Shown here piece by piece: positions 1 to 8,999 of a DNA stretch of 64,000 nt (positions within the stretch are counted from its first letter, which is position 1; the number at the start of each line of letters is the position of its first letter). The stretch lies in contig NZ_CP101464.1 of the NCBI RefSeq assembly GCF_024362365.1, positions 496,001 through 560,000 on the forward strand, given 5' to 3'. Both the position numbers and the translations under genes were made by a program. The DNA comes from Janibacter sp. CX7. GTDB lineage: Bacteria; Actinomycetota; Actinomycetes; Actinomycetales; Dermatophilaceae. The notes beneath the pieces are model-generated. The model had not been told where the DNA came from. It saw only the letters and a list, made by a program, of their open reading frames with translations, and searched no databases.

Positions 1-2
1 TG

Positions 3-506
3 ACCCCCGGCGTCGAGCGGGTCATGCGCGCGGTCGCCCAGGCCCACGTGCAGACCGGCGCCCCCATCACCGTGCACACCAACCCGCACACGCAGTCGGG
101 GCTGGTCACCCAGCAGGTGCTCGCCGAGGAGGGGGCCGACCTGACGAAGGTCGTCATCGGTCACAGCGGCGACTCGACCGATGTCGACTACCTGTGCACG
201 GTCGCCGACGCCGGCTCCCTCCTGGGCATGGACCGCTTCGGCCTCGACGTGCTGCTGCCCTTCGAGGACCGCATCGCGACGGTGCTCGAGCTGCTGCGGC
301 GCGGGTACGCCGAACGCATGGTGCTCGCGCACGACGCGTCGTGCTTCATCGACTGGTTCGACCCGGAGGCGAAGCGGCAGGTCGTCCCGCGCTGGAACTA
401 CCGGCACATCAGCCAGGACGTGCTGCCCGCCCTCCTCGAGGGCGGCGCGAGCGAGGCCGACATCGACACGATGCTCGTCGACAACCCGCGCCGCTACTTC
501 GAGTGA
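3..506 (+). CDS. Phosphotriesterase-family metal-dependent hydrolase, 5' end outside window
   Basis: C-terminal 167 residues of a TIM-barrel amidohydrolase of the phosphotriesterase (Php) family. The reading frame is open to the window edge, so the true start and the carboxylated-lysine region lie upstream. Visible ligand motifs, numbered from the first visible codon, are VHT near residue 25, IGHSGD near 54 and HDASC near 111. These match the metal-binding His, His and Asp of the family. The tail VDNPRRYF is also typical. Family members include lactonases and organophosphate hydrolases, and the natural substrate here cannot be told. It is convergent with the next gene, 3 bp apart. Confidence 0.85.
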   Translation, partial: TPGVERVMRAVAQAHVQTGAPITVHTNPHTQSGLVTQQVLAEEGADLTKVVIGHSGDSTDVDYLCTVADAGSLLGMDRFGLDVLLPFEDRIATVLELLRRGYAERMVLAHDASCFIDWFDPEAKRQVVPRWNYRHISQDVLPALLEGGASEADIDTMLVDNPRRYFE

Positions 507-509
507 GGC

Positions 510-1112
510 TCAGCCCACCTCGTCGACGAACTCGATGACCCGTCGGGTGAGGATGCGGGCCTCCTCGGGCTGGTACTCCGCCGGCAGCGTCGGGTCGTTG
601 AAGAGGTGGCCGTCCCCCTGGTACTCGACGTAGGAGTAGGCGCCGCCGGCGTGCTCGACGTCGTCCTGGAGCTGCTCGTCGACCATCGGGTCGAACTGCC
701 GGTCCTCCTCGTGGAAGGGGTCGCCGGCCGTCACGTGGACCTGCCCCGGCACCCCGGGCGGCCACGTCGCCTCGAGGTGGCGCATGGGCATGCCGCCGCC
801 GACCATGATGACGCCGCGGGCGTCGGCCGGGCGTTGTGCGGCGATCCACTGGGCCATCGCGGCGCCGTTGGAGAAGCCGACGGCCACGAAGGCGCCCTCG
901 ACGGCTCGCGCGGCCTCGAGCGCGTAGGCCATCTGCGCGGGGAAGCCGATCTCCTGCGAGCGGGCTGCGGCGGCCGGGTAGTCGTCGAAGGTGACGCCTT
1001 CGAGGTGGTCGACGGTGGTCACGCTGTGGCCCGCGCCGGTGAGGGCGTCGGCGAGGTCGGTGATGCCCTGACGCACACCGAGGACGGACGGGAAGAGCAG
1101 TACCTGTGCCAT
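510..1112 (-). CDS. Dienelactone hydrolase-family alpha/beta hydrolase
   Basis: A 200-residue single-domain alpha/beta hydrolase of dienelactone-hydrolase size. The nucleophile elbow GFSNGA places Ser at residue 81, where classical dienelactone hydrolases carry Cys. Asp131 (GDPFHEED) and His169 (GDGHLF) complete the triad. The start is an ATG with no in-frame alternative close by. Because of the Ser nucleophile, an esterase or lactonase role is likelier than a strict dienelactone hydrolase. It stands alone on the minus strand and converges with the phosphotriesterase-family gene. The substrate is unknown. Confidence 0.8.
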   Translation of the reverse strand: MAQVLLFPSVLGVRQGITDLADALTGAGHSVTTVDHLEGVTFDDYPAAAARSQEIGFPAQMAYALEAARAVEGAFVAVGFSNGAAMAQWIAAQRPADARGVIMVGGGMPMRHLEATWPPGVPGQVHVTAGDPFHEEDRQFDPMVDEQLQDDVEHAGGAYSYVEYQGDGHLFNDPTLPAEYQPEEARILTRRVIEFVDEVG

Positions 1113-1167
1113 GTCCCGACCGTAGACCCGGGCGCCGACAACGTCGCGTCAGCGAGCCGCCGTCCGG

Positions 1168-1980
1168 TCAGCGAGTGAAGACCGGCGGCCGCTTCTCGAC
1201 GAAGGCCCGGGCGGCCTCGACGTGGTCCGCGGTCAGGCCGCACGCCTTGTGCCGCGGCACCTCGGCCGCCATCGACTCCGCGAGGGTCTGGCCGGGGGCC
1301 TCGAGGAGGTTGCGCTTGATGCTCGCGAGCGTGCCAGCCGAGCCGGCCGCCAGCTGCTCGGCGAGCTCGCGGGTGCGCGCCTCGAGCTCCTCCTCGGGGA
1401 CGAGCCGGTTGAGCAGGCCGAGGTCGAGGCAGGCCTGCCCGTCGAGGCGAGGGTTGAGGAACATCAGCTCGCGGGCGGTCGCCGGCCCGACGAGTCGCTC
1501 GAGCAGCCAGGCGACACCGAAGTCCCCGGACAGGGCGATGCTCGCGAAGGCCGTCGCGACGACGGTCCGCGGGGTGCCGATGCGCAGGTCGGCGGCGAGC
1601 GCGAAGCCCAGCCCGGCGCCCGCGGCCGCGCCCGGCAGGGCGGCGACGACCGGCTTGGCGAAGGCGTGGATCCGCCCGACGGTCAGCTCCTGGTGGCGCA
1701 GCTGCTCCGCGACCGCCGCCGGGTCGACCTCGCTGGCGCCACCCCCTTCGCCACCGTCGGCGTCGAACTGCTGGACGTCGCCGCCGGAGCAGAAGGCGCG
1801 ACCGGCGCCGGTGAGGACGAGGACCCGCACGGCGGGGTCGGCCTCGGTCTGCGCGAGCAGCTCGCCGAGGCGCTCGACCATCTCCGGCGACATGGCATTG
1901 CGTCGCTCCGGCCGGTTGAGCGTGATCGTCGCGATGCCGTCGGTGACGTCGAGCAGCACGTGGTCGGTGGGGGCGGTCAT
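1168..1980 (-). CDS. Enoyl-CoA hydratase/isomerase family protein
   Basis: A 270-residue crotonase-fold protein. The oxyanion-hole segment FCSGGDV lies near residue 65 and the second glycine-rich segment AAAGAGLGFALAADLRI near 120. The usual catalytic-Glu helix region reads SGDFGVAWLLERLVG. Crotonases of this size hydrate 2-enoyl-CoA or isomerise double bonds during acyl-CoA oxidation. The ATG overlaps the stop of the upstream MFS gene by 4 bp (ATGA), so the two are translationally coupled and probably share the operator-controlled promoter near 3355. The gene fits the beta-oxidation theme of the island, but its exact reaction (hydratase or isomerase) is not determined. Confidence 0.85.
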   Translation of the reverse strand: MTAPTDHVLLDVTDGIATITLNRPERRNAMSPEMVERLGELLAQTEADPAVRVLVLTGAGRAFCSGGDVQQFDADGGEGGGASEVDPAAVAEQLRHQELTVGRIHAFAKPVVAALPGAAAGAGLGFALAADLRIGTPRTVVATAFASIALSGDFGVAWLLERLVGPATARELMFLNPRLDGQACLDLGLLNRLVPEEELEARTRELAEQLAAGSAGTLASIKRNLLEAPGQTLAESMAAEVPRHKACGLTADHVEAARAFVEKRPPVFTR

Positions 1981-3293
1981 GGGCACTCCTGAGGGGTCGG
2001 GTCGGGGACGGCGGGACGAAGGGGGCGGGCGAAGGCGAGGGCGCCGAGGGCCGGCAGCAGGGCGAGCAGGAGCAGCGAGCGGGGCCACCCGATGACGTCG
2101 CCGAGCCCGCCGACGGCGGCCGCGCCGAGGCTGCCGCCGAGCAGGAAGCACAGCGTGAGCAGGCCGAGTGCGCTGCCGCGGGTGCGGGCGGGCACGGAGT
2201 CGGCGACGAGGGCGGTCATCGCCGGCTGCCCGAGCCCGAAGGAGAGCATGAGCGCGAGCGTCGCGCCGACGAGCACGGCCGGCTGGGCGAGGGTCGTGCC
2301 GACGGCGGCGACGAGCACGGCGGCGGTGACGCCGGTCGTCGCGACGAGCTGGGCGCGGGCGGTCCCGAGCCGCAGCAGCGCCGGCCCGGTGATGCGCGGC
2401 GCGACGACCCCGAGCGCGGCCGCCGGCAGGAGCATCAGCCCGACTTGCACGCCGGTCCAGCCGCGTGCGGCGAGGCTCGTCGGGACGGCGACGAGCATGC
2501 CGAACCACGCCGACGACAGGCTGCCCGCGGTGAGTAGGGAGCGGCGGGCGGCGGCGCTGCGCACGAGCGCCAGCGGGACGATGCCGAAGGGGGTGCCCCG
2601 CGAGCGGAGCACGACGACCGGGGCGGCGACGAGGAGCAGCACCGCGCCGCCGACGGCGACGGCCGGGCCGAGGGTGGCGGCCTGGAGGGTGAGGACCGCG
2701 CCGGTGGCGGCGAGCGCGACGAGCAGCACGCCGGCGGGGTCGAGGGTGGCGCCCGGCTGCCGCTCGGTGGGCAGCCAGCGCCAGGCGACGGGCACGAGCG
2801 CGAGCGTCACGAGCGGGATCGCGACGACCGGTCGCCAGCCGAAGGGGTCGACGAGCGCCGAGCCGATGACCGGCCCGAGCGCGTTGACCGTGCCGCCCAC
2901 CCCGGCATAGGTGGCCAGTGCCCGGGCCCGCGCGTCGCCGGCGAAGAGCGCCTGCACCGCCGCGAGGGTGAGTGCGGGGATCGCCGACGCGCCCAGCCCC
3001 TGGAGGGTGCGGGTAGCGATGAGCGCCGGCAGGCTGTCGACGAGCGCGCCGGCGCAGGCCGCGGCGACCATGACGCCGAGCCCGACGAGCAGGGGTAGTC
3101 GGATGCCGAGGAGGTCGCCGAGCCGACCGCAGATCGCGCTGCCGACGGCCAGGGCGAGGGAGTAGCAGCTGACGACGAGGGCTGCCCGGCCCGCGGTGAG
3201 CTCGAGGTCGTCGGCGAGGGTGGGCAGGGCGACGGCGACGGCCGCGCTGCCCATGCCGGTGACCCCGAAGAGGACGGCGATCGCGCTCGCCAC
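1977..3293 (-). CDS. MFS transporter, drug:H+ antiporter-like
   Basis: A 438-residue hydrophobic protein with about 12 predicted membrane helices. It carries the MFS signature GRLGDLLGIRLPLL after the second helix. The overall pattern resembles the multidrug-efflux branch of the MFS. The chosen GTG start leaves almost no cytoplasmic N-terminus before helix 1. No ATG or GTG exists in frame for a dozen codons upstream, so a rarer start further up cannot be excluded. It is the first gene of a two-gene operon with the enoyl-CoA hydratase and is divergent from the HAD gene. Its location suggests export or import of the catabolic substrate or a toxic intermediate, which is inference. Confidence 0.8.
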   Translation of the reverse strand: MASAIAVLFGVTGMGSAAVAVALPTLADDLELTAGRAALVVSCYSLALAVGSAICGRLGDLLGIRLPLLVGLGVMVAAACAGALVDSLPALIATRTLQGLGASAIPALTLAAVQALFAGDARARALATYAGVGGTVNALGPVIGSALVDPFGWRPVVAIPLVTLALVPVAWRWLPTERQPGATLDPAGVLLVALAATGAVLTLQAATLGPAVAVGGAVLLLVAAPVVVLRSRGTPFGIVPLALVRSAAARRSLLTAGSLSSAWFGMLVAVPTSLAARGWTGVQVGLMLLPAAALGVVAPRITGPALLRLGTARAQLVATTGVTAAVLVAAVGTTLAQPAVLVGATLALMLSFGLGQPAMTALVADSVPARTRGSALGLLTLCFLLGGSLGAAAVGGLGDVIGWPRSLLLLALLPALGALAFARPLRPAVPDPTPQECP

Positions 3294-3347
3294 GGCGCCC
3301 CGGTGCTCGGTGGCGGGTGCGGTGGCGATGTCGACCCCTTCGTCGGC

Positions 3348-3376
3348 TTGTATCTGAATCCGAGTTCAAGTATACC
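3348..3376. promoter_or_regulatory. Divergent promoter with TetR-type operator (copy 1)
   Basis: In the gap between the MFS gene (minus) and the HAD gene (plus), an inverted repeat TGAAT-CCGA-GTTCA spans 3355-3368. It sits inside a plausible sigma-70-like promoter, TTGTAT (3348-3353), 17 bp, TATACC (3371-3376). The same 14-bp pattern recurs at three other promoters in the first 24 kb. The likely ligand is the TetR-family protein encoded at 6377-7057. Confidence 0.6.
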
Positions 3377-3424
3377 TGTGAGGACCACGGACGACCAGAG
3401 CCGACCGACCAGAGGATGCGCACC

Positions 3425-4093
3425 ATGACGACGACGTCGGATGCCGCAGCGGGCGAGACCGCTTGTGCCGCAGCGCTGCTCATCGACTTCGGGGGAGTGC
3501 TCACCGTCCCCCTCCGCGCCGCCTTCGGCGCGCTCTCCACCGACATCGGGCTCGACCCGGACGCCGGTCTGCGCCTCCTCGCCACCCACGAGGGCGCCCG
3601 CACCGCGCTGGGTGAGCACGAGGTCGGCCGCCTCGACGACGAGGGCTTCGAGGACGCCTTCGCCGCCGCCCTCACCGAGGCCGGCGGCCACCCCGAGCCG
3701 CGCGGCCTGCTCGCCCGCCTCGCCGAGCACATGGACCTCGACGAGCCGATGATCGACCTCGTGCGCGAGGTCCGCGCCGCCGGCGTGCCCGTCGCGCTCG
3801 TCTCCAACTCCCTGGGCCGCGACTGCTACGCCCGGGTCGACCTCGACGAGCTCTTCGACGTCACCGTCATCTCCGGTCAGGTCGGGGTGCGCAAGCCCTC
3901 CCGGCAGATCTACCGCATCGCCTGCGAGCGGCTCGGGGTCGACCCCGGGCAGTGCGTGCTCGTCGACGACCTCGAGCACAACCTCGTCGGGGCCGCCCGC
4001 CTCGACATCCGCGGCATCCACCACCGCACCGCCGACGAGACCATCCCGCGCGTGCGGGCCGCCCTCGGCCTGCCGACGCAGACCGCAGCGTGA
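3425..4093 (+). CDS. HAD-superfamily hydrolase (ACAD10 HAD-domain-like)
   Basis: A 222-residue HAD hydrolase of the IA type. Motif I is IDFGGVLT with the nucleophile at Asp21, motif II is VSNS near 126-129, the motif III Lys157 is in VGVRKPS, and the motif IV acidic pair Asp181/Asp182 is in VLVDDLEHN. The second Asp of motif I is Gly, as in many epoxide-hydrolase-N-domain-like HADs. ATG 3425 has AGAGG 9 nt upstream, whereas the in-frame ATG at 3416 abuts that site. It is first in a unit with an acyl-CoA dehydrogenase and an APH kinase. The same three domains are fused in animal ACAD10, so a role on phosphorylated acyl-CoA intermediates is inferred. Confidence 0.85.
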   Translation: MTTTSDAAAGETACAAALLIDFGGVLTVPLRAAFGALSTDIGLDPDAGLRLLATHEGARTALGEHEVGRLDDEGFEDAFAAALTEAGGHPEPRGLLARLAEHMDLDEPMIDLVREVRAAGVPVALVSNSLGRDCYARVDLDELFDVTVISGQVGVRKPSRQIYRIACERLGVDPGQCVLVDDLEHNLVGAARLDIRGIHHRTADETIPRVRAALGLPTQTAA

Positions 4094-4132
4094 CCCCCTT
4101 CGCCCCTGAACCACTCACCAAAGGACCCCACG

Positions 4133-5353
4133 ATGTTCGACCTCAGTGACCGCGGCCAGGACTACCGCGACCGCCTGCTCGCCTTCATGGACGAGCACGT
4201 CTACCCCGCCGAGAGCGTCTACCGCGAGCAGATGCGCGCCTCCGGCGACGCCAACCACCACCCGCAGGTCCTCGAGGACCTCAAGGCCGAGGCGCGCAGC
4301 CGGGGCCTGTGGAACCTCTTCCACCCGCACCCCGAGTGGGGGCCCGGGCTGACCAACCTCGAGTACGCCCACCTCGCCGAGATCACCGGGCGCAGCATCG
4401 AGATCGCCCCCGAGGCGATCAACTGCAATGCCCCCGACACCGGCAACATGGAGGTGCTCACGCTCTTCGGCACCGACGAGCACAAGGAGCGCTACCTCAA
4501 GCCGCTGCTCGCGGGCGAGATCGCCTCGGCCTTCGCGATGACCGAGCCGGCCGTCGCCAGCTCCGACGCGACCAATGTCGAGACCCGGATGGTCCGCGAC
4601 GGCGACGAGTACGTCATCACCGGCCGCAAGTGGTGGACCTCCAACGCCCTGCACAAGAACTGCAAGGTCCTCATCGTCATGGGCAAGACCGACCCCGACG
4701 CCCCGACCCACCGTCAGCAGTCGATGATGGTCGTCCCGATCGACGCCCCGGGCGTGAAGATCCTGCGCGGCCTGCCCGTCTTCGGCTACTGGGACCGCGA
4801 GGGCCACGCCGAGGTGGAGTTCGACCACGTGCGGGTGCCGCGCGAGGCGCTGCTCGCGGGCGAGGGCGATGGCTTCATGATCAGCCAGGCCCGCCTGGGC
4901 CCCGGCCGCATCCACCACTGCATGCGCGCCATCGGCGTCGCCGAGCGCGCCCTCGACCTGATGATCGACCGCGCCCAGTCGCGGGTGACCTTCGGCGAGC
5001 CGATCGCCAACCGGGCCAACATCATGGACTGGGTCGCCGAGGCGCGGATCGAGATCGAGATGGCCCGCCTGCTGACGCTCAAGGCCGCGCACATGATGGA
5101 CACGGTGGGCAACAAGGTCGCCCGCACGGAGATCGCCGCCATCAAGGTGGCCGCGCCGCAGGTGGCGCTGAAGGTCCTCGACCGGGCGATCCAGGTCCAC
5201 GGCGGCGGTGGCGTGAGCGACGACTTCCCGCTCGCCCAGTGGTACGCCCACATGCGCACCCTCCGCCTGGCCGACGGGCCCGACGAGGTGCACAAGATGA
5301 CCATCGCCCGCCGCGAGTACCGCCGCCGCAGCCCGGAGTGGGGCAAGAAGTGA
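4133..5353 (+). CDS. Acyl-CoA dehydrogenase, ACAD10/ACAD11-like
   Basis: A full-length 406-residue flavin acyl-CoA dehydrogenase. It contains [16 protein letters not shown] (about 138-153), the WWTSNA flavin region, and the [13 protein letters not shown] helix typical of the ACAD10/11 branch. It ends with ADGPDEVHK in the substrate and catalytic region. The neighbours on both sides, HAD phosphatase and APH kinase, match the other two domains of ACAD10. In the mammalian and levulinate (lva) systems such an ACAD acts on 4-phosphoacyl-CoA made by the kinase. That role here is inference. A close paralogue lies at 14193-15410. Confidence 0.92.
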   Translation: MFDLSDRGQDYRDRLLAFMDEHVYPAESVYREQMRASGDANHHPQVLEDLKAEARSRGLWNLFHPHPEWGPGLTNLEYAHLAEITGRSIEIAPEAINCNAPDTGNMEVLTLFGTDEHKERYLKPLLAGEIASAFAMTEPAVASSDATNVETRMVRDGDEYVITGRKWWTSNALHKNCKVLIVMGKTDPDAPTHRQQSMMVVPIDAPGVKILRGLPVFGYWDREGHAEVEFDHVRVPREALLAGEGDGFMISQARLGPGRIHHCMRAIGVAERALDLMIDRAQSRVTFGEPIANRANIMDWVAEARIEIEMARLLTLKAAHMMDTVGNKVARTEIAAIKVAAPQVALKVLDRAIQVHGGGGVSDDFPLAQWYAHMRTLRLADGPDEVHKMTIARREYRRRSPEWGKK

Positions 5354-6366
5354 CCGAGGGGCTGCGCGAGGACGCGCTGACCGGCTGGCTCGTCGGTCTC
5401 GGGGTCGGCCTGCAGGCGCCCCTGACCTACGAGCGCGTCGGCCTGGGCCAGTCCAACCTCACCTATCTCGTCACCGATGCGAAGGGGGAGCGGCTGGTCC
5501 TGCGTCGGCCGCCCCTCGGTGAGCTGCTCGCCTCGGCCCACGACGTGGCCCGCGAGCACCGGATCCTCTCGGCGCTGCAGGGCACGGACGTCCCGCTGCC
5601 GCGGGTGCTCGGGCTGTGCGAGGACCCGAGCGTCACCGACGTGCCGGTCCTCGCCGTGTCCCACGTCGAGGGCACGGTCGTCGACGAGCGGCCCGACGCC
5701 GAGGCGCTCGCGCCGGCGGCCCGGCATGCGATCGGGCTCGCGCTCGTCGACACCCTCGGCCGGATCCACGGCGTCGACCTGACCGCGGTCGGGCTCGACG
5801 ACCTGGCGAGCCACAAGCCCTATGCCGCCCGCCAGCTCAAGCGCTGGTCCGGGCAGTGGGAGCTCTCCCGCACCCGGGAGCTGCCGGCGCTGGAGCAGCT
5901 CACCGAGCGCCTGCGGGCGCTCGAGCCGGAGCCGGGGGAGGTCGTGCTCGTCCACGGCGACAGCCACCTGCGCAATGTCATCGTCGACCCCGACGACGCG
6001 TCGGTGCGGGCGATCCTCGACTGGGAGCTGTGCACCCTCGGCGACCCGCTCGCCGACCTCGGCACGGTCCTCGCCTACTGGCCGCAGCCGGGCGACCGGC
6101 CGACGATGCGCTTCGACGCCTCGATGGTCGAGGGCTTCGCCACGCGGGAGGAGCTCGTCGAGCGCTACGTCGCGGCCACCGGGCGCGACGTCACCCACGT
6201 GCCCTTCTGGCACGGCCTGGGGCTGTGGAAGCTCGCGATCATCCTCGAGGGGGTGCGTCGCCGACAGCTCGACGACCCGCGCAACCTCACCGCGATGGGC
6301 CGCATCCCCGCCGAGGCGGTCGACGAGCTCGTCGCGTGTGCGCACGCCGTCCTCGACGCGGACTAG
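5350..6366 (+). CDS. APH-family phosphotransferase (hydroxyacyl-CoA kinase-like)
   Basis: A 338-residue aminoglycoside-phosphotransferase-fold protein. It has a glycine loop GLGQSN (31-36), a nucleotide-binding strand around LVLRRPP (49-55), the Brenner motif VHGDSHLRN with Asp204 and Asn209, and the metal-binding motif LDWE with Asp224. GTG 5350 overlaps the ACAD stop by 4 bp (GTGA), which implies translational coupling. Relatives beside ACADs include ACAD10/11 kinase domains and the levulinate-pathway kinase LvaA, which phosphorylate 4-hydroxyacyl-CoA. That function is more likely here than antibiotic resistance, given the operon. Confidence 0.88.
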   Translation: MTEGLREDALTGWLVGLGVGLQAPLTYERVGLGQSNLTYLVTDAKGERLVLRRPPLGELLASAHDVAREHRILSALQGTDVPLPRVLGLCEDPSVTDVPVLAVSHVEGTVVDERPDAEALAPAARHAIGLALVDTLGRIHGVDLTAVGLDDLASHKPYAARQLKRWSGQWELSRTRELPALEQLTERLRALEPEPGEVVLVHGDSHLRNVIVDPDDASVRAILDWELCTLGDPLADLGTVLAYWPQPGDRPTMRFDASMVEGFATREELVERYVAATGRDVTHVPFWHGLGLWKLAIILEGVRRRQLDDPRNLTAMGRIPAEAVDELVACAHAVLDAD

Positions 6367-6376
6367 GGTGTCCGCC

Positions 6377-7057
6377 ATGCCCAGCGACACCGACTCCGCC
6401 GTCCCCGAGGTCCCTGACCTCGTCGACGCCGCCAAGCTCGGGACGCTGCCCCAGACCCCCCGGGGCAAGCGCACCCGGGACGCCCTGATCGCCGCCGCGC
6501 GCACCGTCTTCGAGCGTGACGGCTACGTCGACTCGCGGCTCGTCGACATCGCGGCGGAGGCGAAGTGCTCGATCGGCAGCTTCTACACGTGGTTCGACAG
6601 CAAGGACGAGGTCCTGGCCGCCGTCCTCCACGAGGCGCAGAGCGACATGCTTCACCCCGGCACCAGCCGGATCGAGGCGACCGACGACCCGATCGCGATC
6701 ATCGCCGCGAGCAACCGCGCCTACTTCGAGGCCTTCCGCCGCAATGCGAAGCTCAACGCCCTGCTCCAGCAGGTCGCGGCGGTCGACCCGCGCTTCCGCG
6801 ACATGCGCCGCGCGCGCAGCGAGGCCTTCGTCGCCCGCAACTCGCGGGCGATTCGCGACCTGCAGGAGCGCGGTCTGGCCGACCGTGACGTCGACCCCGA
6901 GCTCGCGGCGATGGCCCTGTCGGGCATGGTCGCCCGCCTCGCCTACGACATCTTCGTCATCGGCGGGCCGGAGACGGTCGAGGACGTCGTCGCGACCGCG
7001 ACCCGCCTGTGGACCAATGCCCTCGGCCTGACCGAGCCGGTCCTGCGCGCCGACTGA
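6377..7057 (+). CDS. TetR-family transcriptional regulator of the catabolic island
   Basis: A 226-residue TetR/AcrR protein. An N-terminal helix-turn-helix at about residues 33-80 reads TRDALIAAARTVF, then IAAEAKCSIGSFYTWF. A helical ligand-binding domain follows and resembles acyl-CoA-responsive TetRs only in general form. It is the last gene of the HAD-ACAD-APH unit, 10 bp after the kinase stop. The island has six copies of one inverted repeat at four promoters, and this is the only recognisable one-component regulator in it, so it is the natural candidate to bind them. Ligand and mode (repressor assumed) are inferred. Confidence 0.88.
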   Translation: MPSDTDSAVPEVPDLVDAAKLGTLPQTPRGKRTRDALIAAARTVFERDGYVDSRLVDIAAEAKCSIGSFYTWFDSKDEVLAAVLHEAQSDMLHPGTSRIEATDDPIAIIAASNRAYFEAFRRNAKLNALLQQVAAVDPRFRDMRRARSEAFVARNSRAIRDLQERGLADRDVDPELAAMALSGMVARLAYDIFVIGGPETVEDVVATATRLWTNALGLTEPVLRAD

Positions 7058-7069
7058 CGCGCAGGACCG
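7038..7069. terminator. Bidirectional terminator hairpin between tetR and SDR
   Basis: A perfect 12-bp stem (7038-7049 with 7058-7069) with an 8-nt loop that contains the end of the regulator gene. It lies between convergent genes and has no U-tract, as is common in actinobacteria. Confidence 0.6.
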
Positions 7070-7076
7070 AGCGGCC

Positions 7077-7862
7077 TCATCGGGCGATGTTGACCCCGCC
7101 GTCGACCGTCAGCGTGCTGCCGACGACGTAGTCGCCGGCGTCCGAGGCGAGGTAGACCGCAGCGGCGGCCATGTCCTCGTCGCGGCCGATCCGGCCGGAG
7201 GGGATCTGCGCGGCGGTCTCGGCCTCCTGGTCGCGGGCCTCCTTGTTCATCGACGAGGCGAAGGCGCCCGGCGCGATGGCGCTGACGACGATGCCCTCGG
7301 GGGCGAGCCGCACGGCCATCCGCTTCGTCAGGTGCACGACGCCCGCCTTGCTCGCGTGGTAGCTGTAGGTCTCGAGCGGGTTGAGGGAGAGCCCGTCGAT
7401 CGAGGCGATGTTGATGACCTTGGCCAGGTGACCGCTGCGCTCGCGGCCGGCGAGCAGCAGCGGCTTGGCGGCCTGGGTGAGGAAGAAGGGCGCCTTGACG
7501 TTGAGGTCCATGACCTTGTCCCAGCCGCTCTCGGGGAACTCGTCGAAGCCCGCCCCCCACGCCGCGCCGGCGTTGTTGACGAGGACGTCGAGGTGGTCCT
7601 CGTGCTCGCCGAAGGCCTCGAGCAGCGCACCGATCCCGGCGGTCGTCGAGACGTCGCAGGGCAGGGCGACGCAGCGCCCTTCGCCGTACTGCTGCGACAG
7701 CTCGGCGGCGGTGGCCCGGCAGGCCTCCTCCTTGCGGGCGGTGATGTAGACCGTGGCGCCCTGCGCGAGCAGGCCCTCGGTGATCATCCGGCCGATGCCG
7801 CGGCTGCCGCCGGTGACGAGGGCGATGCGGCCCTCGAGGGAGAAGAGTGCAGTGAGGTCCAT
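7077..7862 (-). CDS. Short-chain dehydrogenase/reductase (SDR)
   Basis: A 261-residue classical SDR. The NAD(P)-binding motif TGGSRGIG is near residues 18-25, NNAGA near 94, catalytic Ser in NIASIDG, and the YHASK catalytic pair near 160-170. The Arg after TGGS and ITARK after strand 2 suggest NADPH preference. The start is ATG, and the gene is divergent from the MDR oxidoreductase gene across two operator copies. Expected chemistry is hydroxyacyl/ketoacyl-CoA or alcohol/ketone interconversion in the island's pathway. The substrate is not identifiable. Confidence 0.88.
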   Translation of the reverse strand: MDLTALFSLEGRIALVTGGSRGIGRMITEGLLAQGATVYITARKEEACRATAAELSQQYGEGRCVALPCDVSTTAGIGALLEAFGEHEDHLDVLVNNAGAAWGAGFDEFPESGWDKVMDLNVKAPFFLTQAAKPLLLAGRERSGHLAKVINIASIDGLSLNPLETYSYHASKAGVVHLTKRMAVRLAPEGIVVSAIAPGAFASSMNKEARDQEAETAAQIPSGRIGRDEDMAAAAVYLASDAGDYVVGSTLTVDGGVNIAR

Positions 7863-7912
7863 GCTGGTCCTGACGCTCGAAGGGGGGTTGTCCCGTCGAC
7901 CGTAGCGTGACC

Positions 7913-7948
7913 TGAATCAGGGTTCAACAGTAGTTGAAGCCGGATTCA
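7913..7948. promoter_or_regulatory. Divergent promoter region with two TetR-type operators (copies 2 and 3)
   Basis: Two inverted repeats, TGAAT-CAGG-GTTCA (7913-7926) and TGAAG-CCGG-ATTCA (7935-7948), lie between the divergent SDR and MDR genes. Their starts are 22 bp apart, about two helical turns, so two dimers could bind the same DNA face. They match the sites at 3355, 11014 and 23983. Confidence 0.65.
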
Positions 7949-7997
7949 CGTTGTGACAGGCTGGCGCCACACCGGCACGTCGACCACAGGAGCTCAC

Positions 7998-8999
7998 ATG
8001 TCCCGGACCTCGCAGGAGATCCGCCTCGCCGCCCGTCCGCAGGGCCGCCCCGATGCGAGCACCTGGGAGCTCGCCACGACCGAGGTCGCCGAGCCGGGAC
8101 CGGGGGAGTTCCTGGTCGAGCTCGAGCAGATCTCCCTCGACCCCGCGATGCGCGGCTGGCTCAACGACGTGCGCTCCTACCTGCCGCCGGTGAAGATCGG
8201 TGCCGTCATGCGGGCCTTCGGCGCCGGCACCGTCATCGCCTCGCAGCACGACGACTTCGCCGTCGGTGACGTCGTGAGCGGCACCTTCGGGGTGCGCGAG
8301 TACGCGATCTCGGACGGCACGGGGGTCGCCCACCTCGACCTCGACGTCGCCCCGATGAGCACCTGGCTCGGTGCCCTCGGGATGCCGGGCATGACCGCGT
8401 GGTTCGGGCTCGAGGACGTCGGCCGGGCCCAGCCCGGTGACACCGTCCTCGTCTCCGCCGCGGCCGGTGCCGTCGGGTCCACCGTCGCGCAGCTCGCCAA
8501 GGCCAAGGGGTGCCGGGTCATCGGCGTCGCCGGTGGCCCGGACAAGGTTGCCTGGCTGCGCGAGCTCGGCCTCGACGAGGTCATCGACCGTCGGGACGGC
8601 GACCTGCTGCGCCAGGTGCGCCGGGCAGCGCCCGACGGCGTCGACGTCTACTTCGACAACGTCGGCGGCGAGCTGCTCGACGCCGCCCTGGCCAACCTCG
8701 CCCACGGCGCGCGCATCGCCATCTGCGGCGCGATCTCGACCTACAACGACGAGACCCTCGCCGAGGGGCCGCGGCGCTACATGGCCCTGCTCGTCTTCCG
8801 CGCGAGCATGCAGGGCTTTGTCGTCATGGACTACGAGGACCGCTACGCCGAGGCGATCGCCGGCATCAGCGAGCTCATCCGCGACGGGCGTCTTGTCGCC
8901 ACCGAGACGATCCTCGAGGGCGGCGTCGCCGCCTTCCCCGATGCCCTCCTCGGCCTCTTCGACGGGGTCAACACCGGCAAGCTGCTGCTCAAGGTCTGA
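7998..8999 (+). CDS. MDR-family NADP-dependent oxidoreductase (prostaglandin reductase/curcumin reductase type)
   Basis: A 333-residue zinc-free medium-chain reductase. The N-terminal catalytic domain contains LDPAMRGW, a hallmark of the leukotriene-B4 12-hydroxydehydrogenase/prostaglandin-reductase group. MPGMTAWFG follows and then a Rossmann motif SAAAGAVGSTVAQLAK at about 150-165. Family members reduce 2-alkenal or enone double bonds with NADPH. ATG 7998 is preceded by CAGGAG; a GTG 45 bp upstream would lie inside the operator region and is unlikely. The gene starts a run with a second MDR and a thioesterase. Confidence 0.87.
   Translation: MSRTSQEIRLAARPQGRPDASTWELATTEVAEPGPGEFLVELEQISLDPAMRGWLNDVRSYLPPVKIGAVMRAFGAGTVIASQHDDFAVGDVVSGTFGVREYAISDGTGVAHLDLDVAPMSTWLGALGMPGMTAWFGLEDVGRAQPGDTVLVSAAAGAVGSTVAQLAKAKGCRVIGVAGGPDKVAWLRELGLDEVIDRRDGDLLRQVRRAAPDGVDVYFDNVGGELLDAALANLAHGARIAICGAISTYNDETLAEGPRRYMALLVFRASMQGFVVMDYEDRYAEAIAGISELIRDGRLVATETILEGGVAAFPDALLGLFDGVNTGKLLLKV

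Noticed and set aside
5350..6366. Aminoglycoside resistance kinase
   Set aside because: The APH fold is shared, but overlap with an ACAD10-like gene and the ACAD-linked motif pattern make a CoA-ester kinase much more likely.
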